Shown here one piece after another: positions 63,480 to 64,000 of a stretch of 64,000 bases of DNA (position 1 is the first letter of the stretch; every line of letters begins with the position of its first letter). The notes under the pieces were generated by a model. It had not been told where the DNA came from and searched no databases. It saw only the letters and a list, made by a program, of their open reading frames with translations. This stretch comes from Pseudomonadota bacterium (GTDB lineage: Bacteria > Pseudomonadota > Alphaproteobacteria > Rhizobiales > Aestuariivirgaceae), in NCBI GenBank assembly GCA_963205315.1, contig CAUJIO010000078.1:90751-154750 (forward strand), given 5' to 3'. Position numbers and translations under genes: made by a program.

Positions 63480-64000
63480 CAACTGGCCTCCAGCGCACGG
63501 ATGGCTGCGCGCACACGATCGGGCGTTGCCGGCGTCCGGGTGATGCGTGCACCAGTGGCATTATAGATCGCATTGAGAATTGCGGGTGCTGTTGGAATCA
63601 ATGCCTGCTCTCCGATGCCCTTTGCACCAAAGGGCCCGACATCCGAGGGGCGTTCAATCAGGATGGAGCGGATCGGCGGCACATCGCCAATCGTCGGAAT
63701 GAGATAGTCGTGCAGATTTTCGCCGCGGCCGGGTGTGAATTCCTCCATCAGGGCCATGCCGATACCTTGCGCCACCCCGCCTTCGATCTGGCCTTCGATG
63801 AGAGTGGGATTGATGGCGCAGCCGACATCATGCGCCGCAACGATACCCAGGACCCGCACGGTTCCCAATCGCAGATCGACCTCGACCTCGGCCAGATGCG
63901 CGCCATATCCATAAACTGCATAGGGCGAGCCCTGGCCATTGGCATCGAGGGGGGTGGTCGGCGGATCGAATGTTTCCTCCGCACACAGAACATACCCGTG
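63479..64000 (-). CDS. Xanthine dehydrogenase family molybdopterin-binding subunit, C-terminal part
   Basis: The last 173 or so codons of a molybdenum hydroxylase large subunit; the gene continues past the right end. EVDLRLGTVRVLGIVAAHDV, GCAINPTLIEGQIEGGVAQG and GPFGAKGIGEQALIPTAPAI are family motifs. The glutamate of GAKGIGE is the catalytic base. Such enzymes hydroxylate N-heterocycles or aldehydes. The coupled Hnr-like gene suggests that it hydroxylates a ring before reduction. Confidence 0.88.
   Translation of the reverse strand, partial: HGYVLCAEETFDPPTTPLDANGQGSPYAVYGYGAHLAEVEVDLRLGTVRVLGIVAAHDVGCAINPTLIEGQIEGGVAQGIGMALMEEFTPGRGENLHDYLIPTIGDVPPIRSILIERPSDVGPFGAKGIGEQALIPTAPAILNAIYNATGARITRTPATPDRVRAAIRALEAS

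Noticed and set aside
1..64000. tRNA or rRNA genes, CRISPR arrays and insertion sequences
   Set aside because: No cloverleaf-like intergenic segment, regular repeat-spacer pattern or transposase was noticed; intergenic regions are short.

Overview
This window is a GC-rich chromosomal segment of an alphaproteobacterium, most likely from the order Hyphomicrobiales (Rhizobiales). The evidence is a Rhodobacter-type gene transfer agent (GTA) head-tail cluster, a MucR regulator, DUF1491, DUF2336, DUF5330, DUF6456 and TIGR03808 proteins, CtrA-type boxes (TTAA-N7-TTAA) and an NAD-dependent fds formate dehydrogenase. I found no rRNA, tRNA, CRISPR array, transposase or integrase. Genes are tightly packed, with many 1-4 base start/stop overlaps, and no stretch over 300 bases lacks a gene.

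Region 1 (1-9533, minus strand): a GTA structural cluster in the order small terminase, large terminase, portal, prohead protease, capsid, connector, g8, major tail protein, two tail chaperones, tape measure, g12, g13, g14 and the start of g15, which leaves the window on the left. No separate g7 frame is visible. Region 2 (9649-16867, plus): a LysR regulator, a small cysteine-rich protein and fdsGBACD, a soluble molybdenum formate dehydrogenase reducing NAD+. Region 3 (16868-30565): a secreted caspase-domain protein paired with a YcgN-type protein, a class A PBP, a DUF1214/DUF1254 pair, small Hyphomicrobiales-specific proteins, SufE, a PAS_5 protein, MucR and a large acidic DUF2336 protein. 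Two perfect CtrA-type boxes lie in divergent promoter regions here.

Region 4 (30763-39013): mainly oxidative stress and catabolism: MsrB, oligopeptidase B, an isochorismatase-like hydrolase, glutaryl-CoA dehydrogenase, a GNAT enzyme, a bicupin, superoxide dismutase, an M19 dipeptidase and a CDF metal transporter. Region 5 (39120-42834): a RibB with an N-terminal Cro/YdaS-like helix-turn-helix and a degenerate GTP cyclohydrolase II domain, preceded by a palindrome that overlaps a promoter candidate; then a retropepsin-like / RimK / M14 operon. Region 6 (43092-51609): a secreted trypsin-like protease, a small secreted protein, periplasmic MsrA, a HerA-like ATPase and an ABC/FtsX/membrane-fusion export operon.

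Region 7 (51679-55028): the two methylmalonyl-CoA mutase subunits. Region 8 (55052-60004): a lipoprotein, a Tat-exported beta-helix protein, an asparaginase with an MFS transporter, and a glutamine amidotransferase. Region 9 (60001-64000, minus): a tightly overlapping operon of a xanthine dehydrogenase-family molybdenum subunit (cut by the window end), a 6-hydroxynicotinate reductase-like Fe-S protein, an ApbE-superfamily UPF0280 protein and two DUF1185 proteins. It looks like an uncharacterised pathway for an N-heterocyclic compound.

The least explained signals are the HTH-RibB fusion with its putative autoregulatory operator, and the XDH / Hnr-like / UPF0280 / DUF1185 operon, where the ApbE-like protein could attach a flavin covalently to the reductase. 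All functions are inferred from sequence recognition; no search was run.
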